Notes: a model not told the origin generated them from the letters alone. A stretch of 64,000 nucleotides of DNA from Crenothrix sp043729335 (GCF_043729335.1 NZ_JAYTLQ010000048.1:20803-84802); one strand, 5' to 3'. Counted from the stretch's first letter, positions 1 through 8,720 are shown. A program made the numbers and translations.

Positions 1-583
1 GGTCAAATATCCGCTGGCCTTTAATCCAGGCCGAAGGCCGTCCCCAGTAAAATTGTCCGGCATCGTGTAAAGCCACTGGCAAATCTTGCGAACGCACGGA
101 AAACTGTTCAGGGAAAAACATTTCAATGCTTCCATCAGGCCGTTGCTGGAATGCTCTAAAAATGGGCGAAGCGAAATCAGTGGCTGTGAACGCGTATGCC
201 CAGTCGCCAGATTGCAGGCATTGCAGGCCTCGCTTAAGATCATCTATTTGTATAAATGGCGCTGTCGCGTATATACAGCAGACTGCCGAAACAGGCCAAC
301 CTTGATCTAGCGCCCACTGGCTGGCATGTGCAATCACTTCAGTGGTGCCGGAATAGTCATCGGCTATTTCAGCGGGACGCATAAAAGGCACTTCGGCTCC
401 CAAGCTTCTTGCCACTCTAGCAATTTCAGCATCGTCGGTTGAAACCAAAACATAATCAAACAACCCAGACGCTTTCGCCACTTCAATGGACCAGGCGATA
501 ATGGGTTTACCGCAAAAATCCTTGATGTTCTTGCCAGGAATTCGCTTGCTGCCACCGCGGGCGGGAATAACACATATTTTCAC
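1..583 (-). CDS. pseF: Pseudaminic acid cytidylyltransferase PseF (3' end outside window)
   Basis: Reading the minus strand from a GTG at 583 gives about 194 residues of a CMP-sugar synthetase. The N-terminus reads CVIPARGGSKRIPGKNI, the nucleotide-binding signature of acylneuraminate cytidylyltransferases; FDYVLVSTDDAEIARVA and the CCIYATAPFI segment follow as in PseF. The enzyme would activate pseudaminic acid with CTP in the cytoplasm. The GTG start overlaps the TGA of pseC by 4 bases (GTGA), which suggests translational coupling and decides the start. No stop is reached before base 1, so the C-terminus is missing. It is the third gene of pseB-pseC-pseF. The family call is firm; Pse rather than Neu specificity rests on the neighbours. 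Confidence 0.88.
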   Translation of the reverse strand, partial: MKICVIPARGGSKRIPGKNIKDFCGKPIIAWSIEVAKASGLFDYVLVSTDDAEIARVARSLGAEVPFMRPAEIADDYSGTTEVIAHASQWALDQGWPVSAVCCIYATAPFIQIDDLKRGLQCLQSGDWAYAFTATDFASPIFRAFQQRPDGSIEMFFPEQFSVRSQDLPVALHDAGQFYWGRPSAWIKGQRIFD

Positions 584-1734
584 AACAAGACCTGTGTTAA
601 CACTGAAACAACTTCATGTTGCCTGTCCGCTAAACCATAAAACATAGGAATACTAATGGCACGGCTGTAGTAGTTTTCAGCCTCGGGGAAATCTCCCGCC
701 TTAAAGCCTAGTTGTTGATAATACGGCTGGGTATGCACAGGAATATAATGCACATTAACGCCCAAACCACCTTCACGCAACGCCTGAAATACTTCGGCAT
801 GGGTTTTGGAGATTTTATCCAGCACCAGCAAGATAGGGTAAAGATGTAATCCAGAGTAATTATCCGGATGTTGATAAGGCCTGACAACAGGCAATCCAGC
901 CAGCAACGTGTCATAGTGCTGCGCTAATTGATGACGCTGGGCAACGAACTCATCCAGACGTTGCATTTGGCTGCTACCCAATGCCGCCTGCAATTCGGTC
1001 ATGCGATAATTAAACCCCAGGTCAATCTGTTGGTAATACCAGCCGCCTTCGGATGGTTTGGTCATCTGCTGTGGATCGCGGGTAATACCGTGGCTACGTA
1101 ATAACTGCATTTTTTCGGCAAGTTCTGCCTGGTTGGTCGTCGCCAAGCCGCCTTCAGCGGTGGTGATAATTTTGACTGGATGAAAACTGAATACCGTAAT
1201 ATCAGCATACTGACAACCCCCAATTGGCTGTTCCAGGTATTTTCCACCTATAGCATGGGACGCATCCTCAATAATCTTAAAGCCATATTGCTGACCAAGC
1301 TGATGAATGCGGCGCATATCGCAAGACTGCCCGGCAAAATGCACAGGCACCACAATTTTGGGGAGTTTGCCGTGTTTTTCGGCCAAAATCAGCTTTTGTT
1401 CAAGCTGGTCGGCACACAGGTTATAAGTTTTGGGATCAATATCGACAAAATCAACTTGCGCACCGCAATAAAGCCCGCAATTTGCTGAGGCTACAAAGGT
1501 GTTGGGCGTCGTCCACAACCAATCACCCTGCCCCAAACCCAAGGCAAGACAGGCGATATGCAAAGCACTGGTCGCACTGTTAACCGCCACACCAAACTGG
1601 GCACCGCAATAATCAATCACTGCTTTTTCAAAGGCGGGTACGGCCGGGCCTTGAGTCAGAAAGTCAGAATTAAGGACATCCACCACAGCCTGAATATCGG
1701 CTGGACTTATATCCTGACGGCCATAAGGAATCAT
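580..1734 (-). CDS. pseC: UDP-4-amino-4,6-dideoxy-N-acetyl-L-altrosamine transaminase PseC
   Basis: A DegT/DnrJ/EryC1-type PLP aminotransferase of about 384 residues. It would transaminate the 4-keto sugar made by PseB, the second step to pseudaminic acid. From the chosen start the PLP lysine lies near residue 188 in the FSFHPVKIITTAEGG motif, and EDASHAIGG precedes it as in the family. The frame stays open to 1758, but I start at the ATG at 1734 because GGGAG sits five bases upstream and the protein then begins MIPYGRQDI, as PseC proteins do. The neighbours pseB and pseF support the specific name over other sugar aminotransferases. Confidence 0.9.
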   Translation of the reverse strand: MIPYGRQDISPADIQAVVDVLNSDFLTQGPAVPAFEKAVIDYCGAQFGVAVNSATSALHIACLALGLGQGDWLWTTPNTFVASANCGLYCGAQVDFVDIDPKTYNLCADQLEQKLILAEKHGKLPKIVVPVHFAGQSCDMRRIHQLGQQYGFKIIEDASHAIGGKYLEQPIGGCQYADITVFSFHPVKIITTAEGGLATTNQAELAEKMQLLRSHGITRDPQQMTKPSEGGWYYQQIDLGFNYRMTELQAALGSSQMQRLDEFVAQRHQLAQHYDTLLAGLPVVRPYQHPDNYSGLHLYPILLVLDKISKTHAEVFQALREGGLGVNVHYIPVHTQPYYQQLGFKAGDFPEAENYYSRAISIPMFYGLADRQHEVVSVLTQVLL

Positions 1735-1796
1735 ATTACTCCCTGTCCCATTGGACAAAATAAGATTTTCAAATACGCGGACAACATCACCAAGGT

Positions 1797-2798
1797 TTAA
1801 AGCTCGCTTACATGCTCATTAATCAACTGTCGTAACTCATCTACGGTTAAAAAATCGACGTTGCTACCACTTTCATAGCAAAACCCTTGACTTACCGGTG
1901 CTGCGCCCATTTTTTCACAATAATCCTGCATGGTGTATTTGGCATTAACCGGCAAAATGGCATAGTAATTACCCATATCGACGGTATTAATGCTGTCGCT
2001 GGCGGTTATCATTTCTTCATGGATTTTTTCGCCTGGCCGAATCCCAACAATAGGGTATTCACAATCAGGGCCGATAGCCGCTGCGACATCCATAATTCTA
2101 TAAGAAGGGATTTTAGGGACTAATATTTCCCCACCCCACGCATTTTCAAGCGACCACAGCACCATATCAACACCTTCTTGCAAGCTGATATTGAAGCGCG
2201 TCATGGTTGCATCGGTAATGGGTAGAACACCGCTGGCACGTTTTTCAAGGAAAAAAGGGATTACCGAGCCACGGCTGCCCATCACATTGCCATAACGCAC
2301 TACGCTAAAGCGGATGTCCCGATGTCCTTTGATATTATTGGCGGCGACAAACAATTTGTCGGAACAAAGCTTGGTCGCACCATATAAGTTGATAGGCGCG
2401 GCTGCCTTATCGGTAGACAGCGCGACAACACGCTGCACATTGCTGTCCAAACAGGCTTCTATCAGGTTTTGAGCACCTAATACATTGGTTTTAATGCACT
2501 CAAAAGGATTGTACTCAGCGGCAGGCACCTGCTTGAGCGCCGCAGCATGCACGACAACATCAATGCCTTCAAGGGCGCGTTTTAACCGGGGTTCGTCCCT
2601 AATATCGCCGATAAAATACCTGAGGCCGGTATATTTTTTATCAGAAAAAGCCTGAGCCATCTCATATTGTTTGAGTTCATCCCTGGAAAAAACCACCAAC
2701 CGTTTAATGTCAGGGTAGCGATCTAGTACTGTTTTTACGAAAGCCTTACCGAATGAACCTGTACCGCCGGTTATGAGAATAGATTTGTTTGTTAACAT
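1797..2798 (-). CDS. pseB: UDP-N-acetylglucosamine 4,6-dehydratase (inverting) PseB
   Basis: A 333-residue extended SDR enzyme. The N-terminal Rossmann motif ITGGTGSFGKAF lies at residues 9-20, the RDELKQYEM segment is typical of PseB/FlaA1, and the central region carries STDKAAAPINLYGATKL with the catalytic Lys and downstream Tyr characteristic of inverting UDP-GlcNAc dehydratases. It commits UDP-GlcNAc to pseudaminic acid, used to glycosylate flagellin, capsule or O-antigen. It is the first gene of the minus-strand operon, with pseC starting 62 bases downstream. No strong Shine-Dalgarno is visible at the ATG. Length and motifs match the family. Confidence 0.92.
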   Translation of the reverse strand: MLTNKSILITGGTGSFGKAFVKTVLDRYPDIKRLVVFSRDELKQYEMAQAFSDKKYTGLRYFIGDIRDEPRLKRALEGIDVVVHAAALKQVPAAEYNPFECIKTNVLGAQNLIEACLDSNVQRVVALSTDKAAAPINLYGATKLCSDKLFVAANNIKGHRDIRFSVVRYGNVMGSRGSVIPFFLEKRASGVLPITDATMTRFNISLQEGVDMVLWSLENAWGGEILVPKIPSYRIMDVAAAIGPDCEYPIVGIRPGEKIHEEMITASDSINTVDMGNYYAILPVNAKYTMQDYCEKMGAAPVSQGFCYESGSNVDFLTVDELRQLINEHVSEL

Positions 2799-3362
2799 TG
2801 CTTTAAATATTGATTAAGTTTGGGGTGGCCCATGCCAATTTAAAAATATTTGGCGAGTTTTCGATGACTCAACAACTAGGCTTGTTAAGCTAAGATCCAA
2901 TCATCTTCATTAAGAAAACAAAGACAATTAAAACTAGCTGATTTTTTAGTGGGCAAATGCCAAAAAGCTATCTGCTAAACTAATAAATCCTATTACAAGA
3001 TGCAAATATCAATTTTCGGCATAATAACACAGATTAACGGCAGCATTGAAGGCAGTCGCCACATTGCCAGCAATTCTTATTATGAAAAACGTCTATTCAG
3101 AACGAAATTTTTTGTCACGGTATATCGTGGATAGGTAAGTCTGCCGTAGTAAAACACCCCAGTAGGTAGTGGTGCGAATCGCAATATGAGCGCTACACCT
3201 GATGGTTATGTCAGAAGCTAACCAATTACAGCAGCACAGTTGCAGAGATACATTGAGATTGAAAGCATGACACCCGCCGAAAGTTATCAGGAAGCCAAGG
3301 CACAGCTAGACGCGATGTATTAGCTATTGATGCCGTAGTCTCAGACTGTAAAAATATAAAGT
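2799..3362. other. Intergenic region with a possible gene fragment
   Basis: No intact gene is visible in these 564 bases. On the plus strand, 3225-3323 encodes a short open stretch ending IESMTPAESYQEAKAQ followed by LDAMY and a stop. It reads like the C-terminus of a real protein whose upstream part is gone. I cannot assign it to a family. The remainder is AT-rich with no hairpin or tRNA. Confidence 0.3.
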
Positions 3363-3716
3363 TTATTTATTTTGTTCTGTTTGGGGCTGAATTGCTGCCA
3401 TTCCTTCGCAAACTCCACCGCCTTGGCATGTAAGCGACTGGTCATATCCGGTCATCATCATAGCTAATGCGTATGCCCTGCTATTCTCGTTAAGGTCGCT
3501 CCCATTCTTCTCAATGTACTCAGCCGCTGACGATATAAACATGTTTCTACCAGCAACAAGCTGCTTGTCTTTTGCCACAATCTGCGCCTTAAGGCTTTCG
3601 ACTTCTGTGGACGAATCATTGCTTACGCTAAAATAAACGGCGATTGACATACAGATTATGGCAAGTCCTATCAATCCGGCAATCATTTCTGATATTTTTG
3701 GTTGTTCGTTGCTCAT
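3363..3716 (-). CDS. Hypothetical protein, single N-terminal membrane helix
   Basis: 117 residues, not recognised. One hydrophobic helix spans about residues 12-30 (AGLIGLAIICMSIAVYF). A polar segment with a short heptad-like stretch follows (SLKAQIVAKDKQLV) and then a Met- and Cys-containing tail (TCQGGGVCEG). The topology suggests a bitopic inner-membrane protein with most of the chain on one side. It precedes two other minus-strand genes of unknown function, each with its own signal or membrane segment, but gaps of 41 and 95 bases leave operon structure open. The plausible length and hydrophobic N-terminus make it a likely real gene. Confidence 0.5.
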   Translation of the reverse strand: MSNEQPKISEMIAGLIGLAIICMSIAVYFSVSNDSSTEVESLKAQIVAKDKQLVAGRNMFISSAAEYIEKNGSDLNENSRAYALAMMMTGYDQSLTCQGGGVCEGMAAIQPQTEQNK

Positions 3717-3757
3717 ACTTTTCTCACTTTTTTTATTAGTTGACAGTTATTTGGCAA

Positions 3758-4027
3758 TTACCCGTAGTGTCTACGGTGATGCCTATGATGTCTGCGGTGT
3801 CTATGATGACCATGGCGTTTATGTCCTTTTTTGCCGCACATCCTCGAACCTTCCAAAAGACAATCGCAGGCACTTCCATCATGGTCGCGGTCTAATTTGT
3901 GAACCCATCGGTGAGCATTAAAATAATGTTGCGCTTGTGCATGTGAGGCAAAAGAAGAACAGCTTATTGCATGTGCATCAAAGCAAAAAGCCATGATTCC
4001 AAGAAAGATGGCGAGCGTTTTTGTCAT
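3758..4027 (-). CDS. Secreted excalibur-domain protein with His-rich tail
   Basis: 89 residues. A signal peptide covers about residues 1-20 (cleavage after FDAHA). The mature part carries the excalibur calcium-binding signature LDRDHDGSACDCL, a DxDxDG loop flanked by Cys, preceded by a conserved-looking Ser/Cys segment (ISCSSFASHAQAQHYF). The last 25 residues are almost entirely His, Arg, Gly and Lys, which could bind transition metals; that is my inference. Excalibur domains are usually found in small extracellular or nuclease-linked proteins. No nuclease domain is present here. Its exact role is unknown. Confidence 0.7.
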   Translation of the reverse strand: MTKTLAIFLGIMAFCFDAHAISCSSFASHAQAQHYFNAHRWVHKLDRDHDGSACDCLLEGSRMCGKKGHKRHGHHRHRRHHRHHRRHYG

Positions 4028-4122
4028 ACAATCATACCCGTAGTGAAGCGTTTGAGTTATTACTTTAAATTGAGTGAGGATTTAGGCATCCAGAAGTTTG
4101 ATTGATTTTTCATGTCAGCGAC

Positions 4123-4851
4123 TCATATCATGCTTTCATTTTCTCGGTTATTCATAACGACAAGGTGTCGTCCGTTTTTTCCATCTCGGCAAACGGTCAT
4201 TGCTTGATCAAATGTTTTTACCCCAGCAGAATCGCGTAAATTATCCATCATTATTTTTGTGCTTCCCTCATATTCAGGATCCCCAGTGATTGGTGAAATA
4301 TTTGGCATCCTATCACCGCCTGAGACATTAAGTGTCATAACCATAAGACCAATAGCAAAATTAGTATATTCAGCAAGTTCCTTTGTTGGACAAGCGACGT
4401 AAGGATCATTTTTTTTGAAATATGAAACAACATGAGTTCCTGCTGGACATGGGGCAAGGTCGCATCTGCTTGCCTCTTCTTTCGTTAACTTGGGTAACAT
4501 ATATTTTTCTGTCTGTTGTATTTCTGCCTGGCTGGATGTTTGTGGGGGGAGACTAGCTTGAGTGACTTCTATTTTTTTAGATTCTGGTTGTTTTGTTTCA
4601 GCCGCTACTGATTGTTGAACACTTGCTGGTGTTTGATCTATTTTATCTGGTTGAGGGAGAATCGATCCAGCGACCGCAAAAAATACAACAGATAGAAAAA
4701 TATAGGTTACAAATATTTTAAATCTTGATGGTGGGTTTTCGGTCTTTGATACAAAAAATGTAAGTTTTCGAGGCACGAATATTCCAATAATACTCAAGGC
4801 AAAAAACAACAGCGCTATAACGATAAGGGTTCCACCGATAAATTCTTTCAT
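4123..4851 (-). CDS. Hypothetical membrane protein
   Basis: 242 residues, family not recognised. Two hydrophobic helices occur near residues 6-27 (GGTLIVIALLFFALSIIGIF) and 46-64 (FVTYIFLSVVFFAVAGSIL). A Ser/Gln/Glu-rich linker follows to about residue 115, then a globular C-terminal domain with three Cys (CDLAPCPAG and VACPTKE). The order of two helices, flexible linker and Cys-containing domain suggests an inner-membrane protein with a periplasmic domain. The upstream 600 bases hold no gene, so it probably has its own promoter. Confidence 0.55.
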   Translation of the reverse strand: MKEFIGGTLIVIALLFFALSIIGIFVPRKLTFFVSKTENPPSRFKIFVTYIFLSVVFFAVAGSILPQPDKIDQTPASVQQSVAAETKQPESKKIEVTQASLPPQTSSQAEIQQTEKYMLPKLTKEEASRCDLAPCPAGTHVVSYFKKNDPYVACPTKELAEYTNFAIGLMVMTLNVSGGDRMPNISPITGDPEYEGSTKIMMDNLRDSAGVKTFDQAMTVCRDGKNGRHLVVMNNRENESMI

Positions 4852-5292
4852 TTTATGCCTGTACCTAATATGAACTTAAAGCCTATGAGATGGCGCTTAT
4901 CTACAACGTGACTTGCGCTATTTATTGCCTTATTAAAGGCTTAAATTCATTAAAGCAAAAGCTACGCCAAATATAATAAACATATTAAATCAATATGTTA
5001 TTCTCTCTACAGCCTATTGCAATCAAAATATTTTACGATATCGTAAAAAATTATGACGAACGACTAAGTTCAGGCCATTTTTATTAGAAAGACAAATCGA
5101 TAAAACAACCCGGCGGAAAAAGCTATCTGTTGCTATACCGTGCCTGTACTGGATAATAAGAGAAGTTTTACAGGGGATAGCAAGCTAGTTTCTGTAAAGT
5201 AATGCGACAATGCAAACCAAAAGAAATGGATAGTCTACTTTATGGCTTTATTCTGGTTCGGAACTGATGGGATCAAATGGGCGGGGCAGAGA
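4852..5292. other. Gene-poor AT-rich intergenic region
   Basis: No credible gene is visible. The region is AT-rich and holds a perfect 18-bp palindrome at 5031-5048 (listed separately). Short open stretches on the plus strand near 5100-5160 are too brief to call. Confidence 0.4.
5031..5048. repeat. Perfect 18-bp palindrome, possible operator
   Basis: TTTTACGATATCGTAAAA is self-complementary over all 18 bases. It lies 180 bases upstream of the minus-strand gene starting at 4851. Perfect AT-flanked palindromes of this size often bind dimeric regulators such as HTH antitoxins, but no regulator gene is adjacent, so function is inference. Confidence 0.4.
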
Positions 5293-5329
5293 GCATAAAA
5301 AAGCCGGTTAAATACCAGCTTTTTTATGC
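5293..5329. terminator. Bidirectional hairpin terminator
   Basis: GCATAAAAAAGC pairs with GCTTTTTTATGC across a 13-base loop. The A-run and T-run flanks make it usable in either direction. No adjacent gene clearly needs it. Confidence 0.55.
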
Positions 5330-5443
5330 CTGAGGAGTCGTCTCTATATAATAATTAGGTATTATTGCAATCAGTGCGGTGATTATTGCGGGTGTTTTTT
5401 AAGAAGTGCGCCAAAATTGCGCCATTGCTAATTTTAGACATAA

Positions 5444-5476
5444 AAAAAGCCCTGCATTTTCATGCGGGCTTTAATT
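5444..5476 (-). terminator. Rho-independent terminator downstream of tRNA-Met
   Basis: On the minus strand AAAGCCCGCAT pairs with ATGCAGGGCTTT around a short loop and is followed by a T-run. It begins a few bases after the CCA end of the tRNA gene. Confidence 0.75.
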
Positions 5477-5481
5477 TTTAT

Positions 5482-5558
5482 TGGTGGCGATGGGTGGATT
5501 TGAACCACCGACCCCGGGGTTATGAATCCCGTGCTCTAACCAACTGAGCTACATCGCC
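5482..5558 (-). tRNA. tRNA-Met (CAU)
   Basis: A 77-base cloverleaf on the minus strand with encoded CCA. The acceptor GGCGATG pairs fully with CATCGCC, the D-arm reads GCTC/GAGC, the anticodon loop is TTCATAA with anticodon CAT, and the T-arm contains GGTTCAAATCC. The sequence resembles elongator tRNA-Met. The fifth anticodon-stem position appears as an A31-C39 mismatch. CAU tRNAs can also be initiator or lysidine-modified Ile; the A/T-rich loop and the acceptor pairing at position 1 argue against initiator. Confidence 0.93.
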
Positions 5559-5611
5559 ATTAAGACTGGCTTAATTAAGAACCGGAATTATAAATAGCCA
5601 CCCAAGCTTTG

Positions 5612-6703
5612 TCAAACATTGAATCTAAAGTGCATGACATCGCCATCCTTTACGACATACTCTTTGCCTTCCAATCGCCACTTACCGGCATCTTTAGCGC
5701 CTTGCTCACCTTTGTAGGTCAAAAAATCTTGATAAGCAATCACTTCAGCGCGAATAAAGCCACGTTCAAAATCGGTATGGATTACCCCGGCTGATTGCGG
5801 TGCGGTTGCCCCTATTGGAATCGTCCATGCCCTGACCTCTTTAACACCGGCGGTGAAATAAGTGGCCAGATTTAATAAAGAGTAGCCTGCCCGAACCACA
5901 CGGTTCAGCCCCGGTTCTTCCAGGCCTAGATCATCCAGAAACTCCTTTTTTTCCTCGTCATCCAGCTGAGCAATTTCAGCTTCTATCGCTGCACAAATAG
6001 GCACTACCATCGCGCCTTCTTGCGCGGCATGGGCGTGTACTTTATCCAATAATGGATTATTTTCAAAGCCATCATCCTGCACATTAGCAATGTACATGAC
6101 GGGCTTAATGGTCAATAAACACAAATCCCTGATCAACAATTTTTCTTCAGCGCTTAAATCCAATGCTCGCGCCGGCTGTCCTTTATCTAATTGGGTAAAA
6201 ACACGCTCCAGCACATTCTTTTTTAACAGCTCATCTTTATTACCTGATTTAGATAACTTGGTTGCACGCAGCAAGGCCTTTTCAACCGAAGCCATATCAG
6301 CCAGCGCCAATTCAGTATTAATCACTTCTATATCAGAAATGGGATCAATTTTGCCAGCGACGTGGATGACATTATCATCGTCAAAGCAGCGCACCACATG
6401 AGCAATAGCATCGGTTTCACGAATATTAGCCAAAAACTGGTTACCCAAGCCCTCGCCTTTTGATGCGCCTGCAACCAATCCGGCAATATCTACAAATTCA
6501 ATGGTGGTGGGCAAAATGCGTTCTGGCTTAACAATTTCAGATAATTTTTCCAGGCGTTCATCAGGCACCGGCACCACGCCCACATTAGGGTCAATAGTAC
6601 AAAAAGGATAGTTTTCTGCCGCAATTTTCGCTTTAGTGAGTGCATTAAATAACGTTGATTTGCCAACATTCGGTAAACCAACAATTCCGCAATACAGTGC
6701 CAT
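5612..6703 (-). CDS. ychF: Redox-regulated ribosome-binding ATPase YchF
   Basis: 363 residues, the usual YchF length, in the Obg-related family of P-loop proteins. The P-loop is GLPNVGKSTLF at residues 8-18, followed by switch segments NYPFCTIDPNVG and EFVDIAGLVAGASKGEGLGN, and the C-terminal TGS domain ends KEYVVKDGDVMHFRFNV. It binds ribosomes and hydrolyses ATP, with a role in stress and translation quality. The frame is open further upstream to 6790, but MALYCGIVGLPNVGKS at 6703 matches the family start and has AGAGAA just upstream. The gene lies next to tRNA-Met on the same strand. Confidence 0.96.
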   Translation of the reverse strand: MALYCGIVGLPNVGKSTLFNALTKAKIAAENYPFCTIDPNVGVVPVPDERLEKLSEIVKPERILPTTIEFVDIAGLVAGASKGEGLGNQFLANIRETDAIAHVVRCFDDDNVIHVAGKIDPISDIEVINTELALADMASVEKALLRATKLSKSGNKDELLKKNVLERVFTQLDKGQPARALDLSAEEKLLIRDLCLLTIKPVMYIANVQDDGFENNPLLDKVHAHAAQEGAMVVPICAAIEAEIAQLDDEEKKEFLDDLGLEEPGLNRVVRAGYSLLNLATYFTAGVKEVRAWTIPIGATAPQSAGVIHTDFERGFIRAEVIAYQDFLTYKGEQGAKDAGKWRLEGKEYVVKDGDVMHFRFNV

Positions 6704-6802
6704 AGGGTTCTCTGGGTGAATTTCAGGATAAAAAGAAGGAGCAGCGCAATTCAGCTGATTAAGGCGGGGGATTATACAAGTTATAGGCACAATCTAAAAT
6801 GT

Positions 6803-7234
6803 TCATTTCACTCTTGTTGTTTTCAACCGGACAATAAATTGCCGATAATCATCAGCTGCCAGCGCATCGCTCAAAATTATGATATTGCATCTTACCGTGT
6901 TTCGGTATTTAAAATGCAAGAAGACAACAACGCGGGTTATTACCGTTGAATCGAGAATCTGGATGGCTTCAAATTGACCGTTTATGAATGCTTCCCAACC
7001 GGCAGCATCGTTATGCGTAAGCACCCAATGCTCATTTTTTAAGCGTTGTTGGGTAAACCAAAAATGCACGCCAACAATCGCAGCCAATCCCATTTTAAAA
7101 ATCGGCGTTAAGGCATTCGTCATACATGCTGTCAAAGCAAGTAAATGAATAATAACGATGAATTTCTTTAAACGGGCAGAAGGTTGCAGTACCAGTTGCA
7201 GCGGGGGTTGGAATTTTTTTAGCACATGTCTCAC
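6803..7234 (-). CDS. YgfX-like membrane protein
   Basis: 143 residues. The pattern is that of YgfX/CptA: a basic N-terminus, two close hydrophobic segments at about residues 24-44 and 46-60 (IVIIHLLALTACM and GLAAIVGVHFWF), then a cytoplasmic beta-rich domain with a tryptophan and the ending ADDYRQFIVRLK. In E. coli YgfX works with SdhE (YgfY) and has been reported to affect cytoskeletal proteins. No sdhE gene is next to it here. The gene follows the 7275-7580 repeat region and precedes ychF. Family assignment is by motif and layout, so moderate. Confidence 0.6.
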   Translation of the reverse strand: MRHVLKKFQPPLQLVLQPSARLKKFIVIIHLLALTACMTNALTPIFKMGLAAIVGVHFWFTQQRLKNEHWVLTHNDAAGWEAFINGQFEAIQILDSTVITRVVVFLHFKYRNTVRCNIIILSDALAADDYRQFIVRLKTTRVK

Positions 7235-7274
7235 TTGTTTTATCGCGTATAACGTATATACGCTTACTAAATTT

Positions 7275-7390
7275 GGCTACTCACTTAAGACAGGACAGTT
7301 TAAAAAAGCCGTTCGTGGTGAGCTTGTCGAACCATGAACCACAAACCCTTCGACAAGCTCGAACGGATGTCCCGTCTTAAGTCGGTAGCC
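7275..7390. repeat. REP-like imperfect inverted repeat, copy 1
   Basis: Outer arms GGCTACTCACTTAAGAC and GTCTTAAGTCGGTAGCC are inverted. Inner arms GTTCGTGGTGAGCTTGTCGA and TTCGACAAGCTCGAAC form a second stem. The same building blocks recur at 17678-17772 and 18491-18624, so this is a dispersed intergenic element of this genome. Confidence 0.8.
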
Positions 7391-7477
7391 CTAAATTTCG
7401 TTGACTGAAAACTGTAGGTGCGAACTCATTCGTAGATGAATATATTTACCTCTTTTTTAACTACGACTTCCGTATGC

Positions 7478-7580
7478 GTTCACCTCCCCCTTTGAAAAAG
7501 GGGAGAGTTTACGAGGGGTGGAGGAGGATTTATTTTAAAAATCTCCCCTAACCCCTCTTTTTCAAAGAGGGGGACTGAAC
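7478..7580. repeat. Second inverted-repeat element (purine/pyrimidine arms)
   Basis: The left arm GTTCACCTCCCCCTTTGAAA and right arm TTTCAAAGAGGGGGACTGAAC are inverted around an internal segment rich in GAGGGG and CCCCTC. The element ends 11 bases after the stop of the uracil-DNA glycosylase gene, where it could act as a 3' hairpin. Confidence 0.65.
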
Positions 7581-7591
7581 GGTTACCGACT

Positions 7592-8302
7592 TCACAGTAA
7601 TCGTTCAATAGTCATAAACACCTCGGTAAACATGGTCTTGGTCAGTCGTTTAGTATTTATGTTGTAACGGCTGGTATGGTAAGAATCCACCAAAAACCGG
7701 TCATACTCTAAGGGGTGCTGTGCATTATGTGCAAATACTGCACTGGTTGCCTTAAGTTGATAGCCTTTTAATACCGCTTGATGCGCGACCGTGCCTAACG
7801 CCAATATGACCGATGATTTTGGTAACGTATTGAGTTCGGCCGCTAAAAAATGATTGCACTGATTAATTTCCGCACCGGTGGGTTTGTTTTGTGGCGGTAA
7901 ACATTTAACAGTGTTGGTAATACGGCAGTTGTTTAACGTCAGGCCATCGTGTAAAGACTCTGAAAGTATCTGATTGCTGTAGCCAAATTCGTACAATGTT
8001 TCATATAACAATAAGCCTGCATAATCGCCGGTAAAAGGTCTGCCGGTCGCATTGGCACCGTGCATACCTGGCGCTAGCCCTACAATCAATAACTGAGCCT
8101 TCATATCGCCAAAGGGGGCAACGGGACGTGCGTGATAACGGGGGTATTGCGTTTTAACATCACACAGAAAGTCAGCCAGACGGGCACATTGCCTGCACTC
8201 TTGATCGAAAACATCTTTTGAAATAATGATTTCCTGAATAAAAGAACGGGGTGGGGTATTTTGTCGAATGCGTTTTGAAAGCGTACAATAAACCCTTTCC
8301 AA
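7592..8302 (-). CDS. Type-5-like uracil-DNA glycosylase
   Basis: 236 residues. It belongs to the Fe-S uracil-DNA glycosylases, which remove uracil and related damaged bases. Visible: CRQC at residues 36-39 and a later Cys pair (KCLPPQNKPTGAEINQC) as [4Fe-4S] ligands; motif 1 GLAPGMHGANATGRPFTGD, which lacks the acidic residue of family 4 and resembles family 5; and the late motif VDSYHTSRYN. The annotated ATG at 8302 gives about 30 residues before CRQC, longer than usual, so translation may start internally. It is divergent from msrB, 22 bases away. A decayed second copy of its C-terminus lies at 10725-10934. Confidence 0.85.
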   Translation of the reverse strand: MERVYCTLSKRIRQNTPPRSFIQEIIISKDVFDQECRQCARLADFLCDVKTQYPRYHARPVAPFGDMKAQLLIVGLAPGMHGANATGRPFTGDYAGLLLYETLYEFGYSNQILSESLHDGLTLNNCRITNTVKCLPPQNKPTGAEINQCNHFLAAELNTLPKSSVILALGTVAHQAVLKGYQLKATSAVFAHNAQHPLEYDRFLVDSYHTSRYNINTKRLTKTMFTEVFMTIERLL

Positions 8303-8324
8303 AACTTAAAGACAGGGACTTATT

Positions 8325-8720
8325 ATGACAGATAAACCCAGCACACAGGATGAGCAATGGCGCGATAAACTCACGCCGGAACAATTTTCAATCTGCCGGA
8401 TGAAAGGCACAGAAGCGCCGTTTACCGGTAAATATGCCGATTGCAAAAAAGACGGCATTTACCATTGCATTTGCTGTGGCAGTCCATTGTTCAGTTCTGA
8501 AACCAAATACGATTCCGGTTCTGGCTGGCCGAGTTTTTATGATGTAACAGCTGAAAACAATGTTGCCGAGCATGCCGATATCAGCCACGGTATGCGCCGC
8601 GTTGAAGTGATCTGCAAAAACTGTAACGCCCATTTAGGCCATGTGTTTGAAGATGGCCCAAAGCCCACTGGACTTCGTTACTGTATTAATTCGGCGGCTT
8701 TGGATTTACACGAAAAATGA
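8325..8720 (+). CDS. msrB: Peptide methionine (R)-S-oxide reductase MsrB
   Basis: 131 residues. MsrB reduces methionine-R-sulfoxide in proteins. Two zinc CxxC motifs are present (CICCGSPLF and CKNCNAHLGHVF), along with the substrate-site SGSGWPSFY and the catalytic cysteine in RYCINSAAL. AGGGAC precedes the ATG. The stop overlaps the start of the next gene (ATGA at 8717-8720), so it is transcribed with the aminopeptidase and alkB genes. All key residues are present. Confidence 0.96.
   Translation: MTDKPSTQDEQWRDKLTPEQFSICRMKGTEAPFTGKYADCKKDGIYHCICCGSPLFSSETKYDSGSGWPSFYDVTAENNVAEHADISHGMRRVEVICKNCNAHLGHVFEDGPKPTGLRYCINSAALDLHEK

Noticed and set aside
364..573. Minus-strand open frame MLFPPAVAASEF...
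   Set aside because: It is an out-of-frame shadow of pseF, whose true frame shows clear cytidylyltransferase motifs.
7478..7580. CRISPR-like repetition near the 7.3-7.6 kb repeats
   Set aside because: The repeats are inverted, not direct, and there are no regular spacers.
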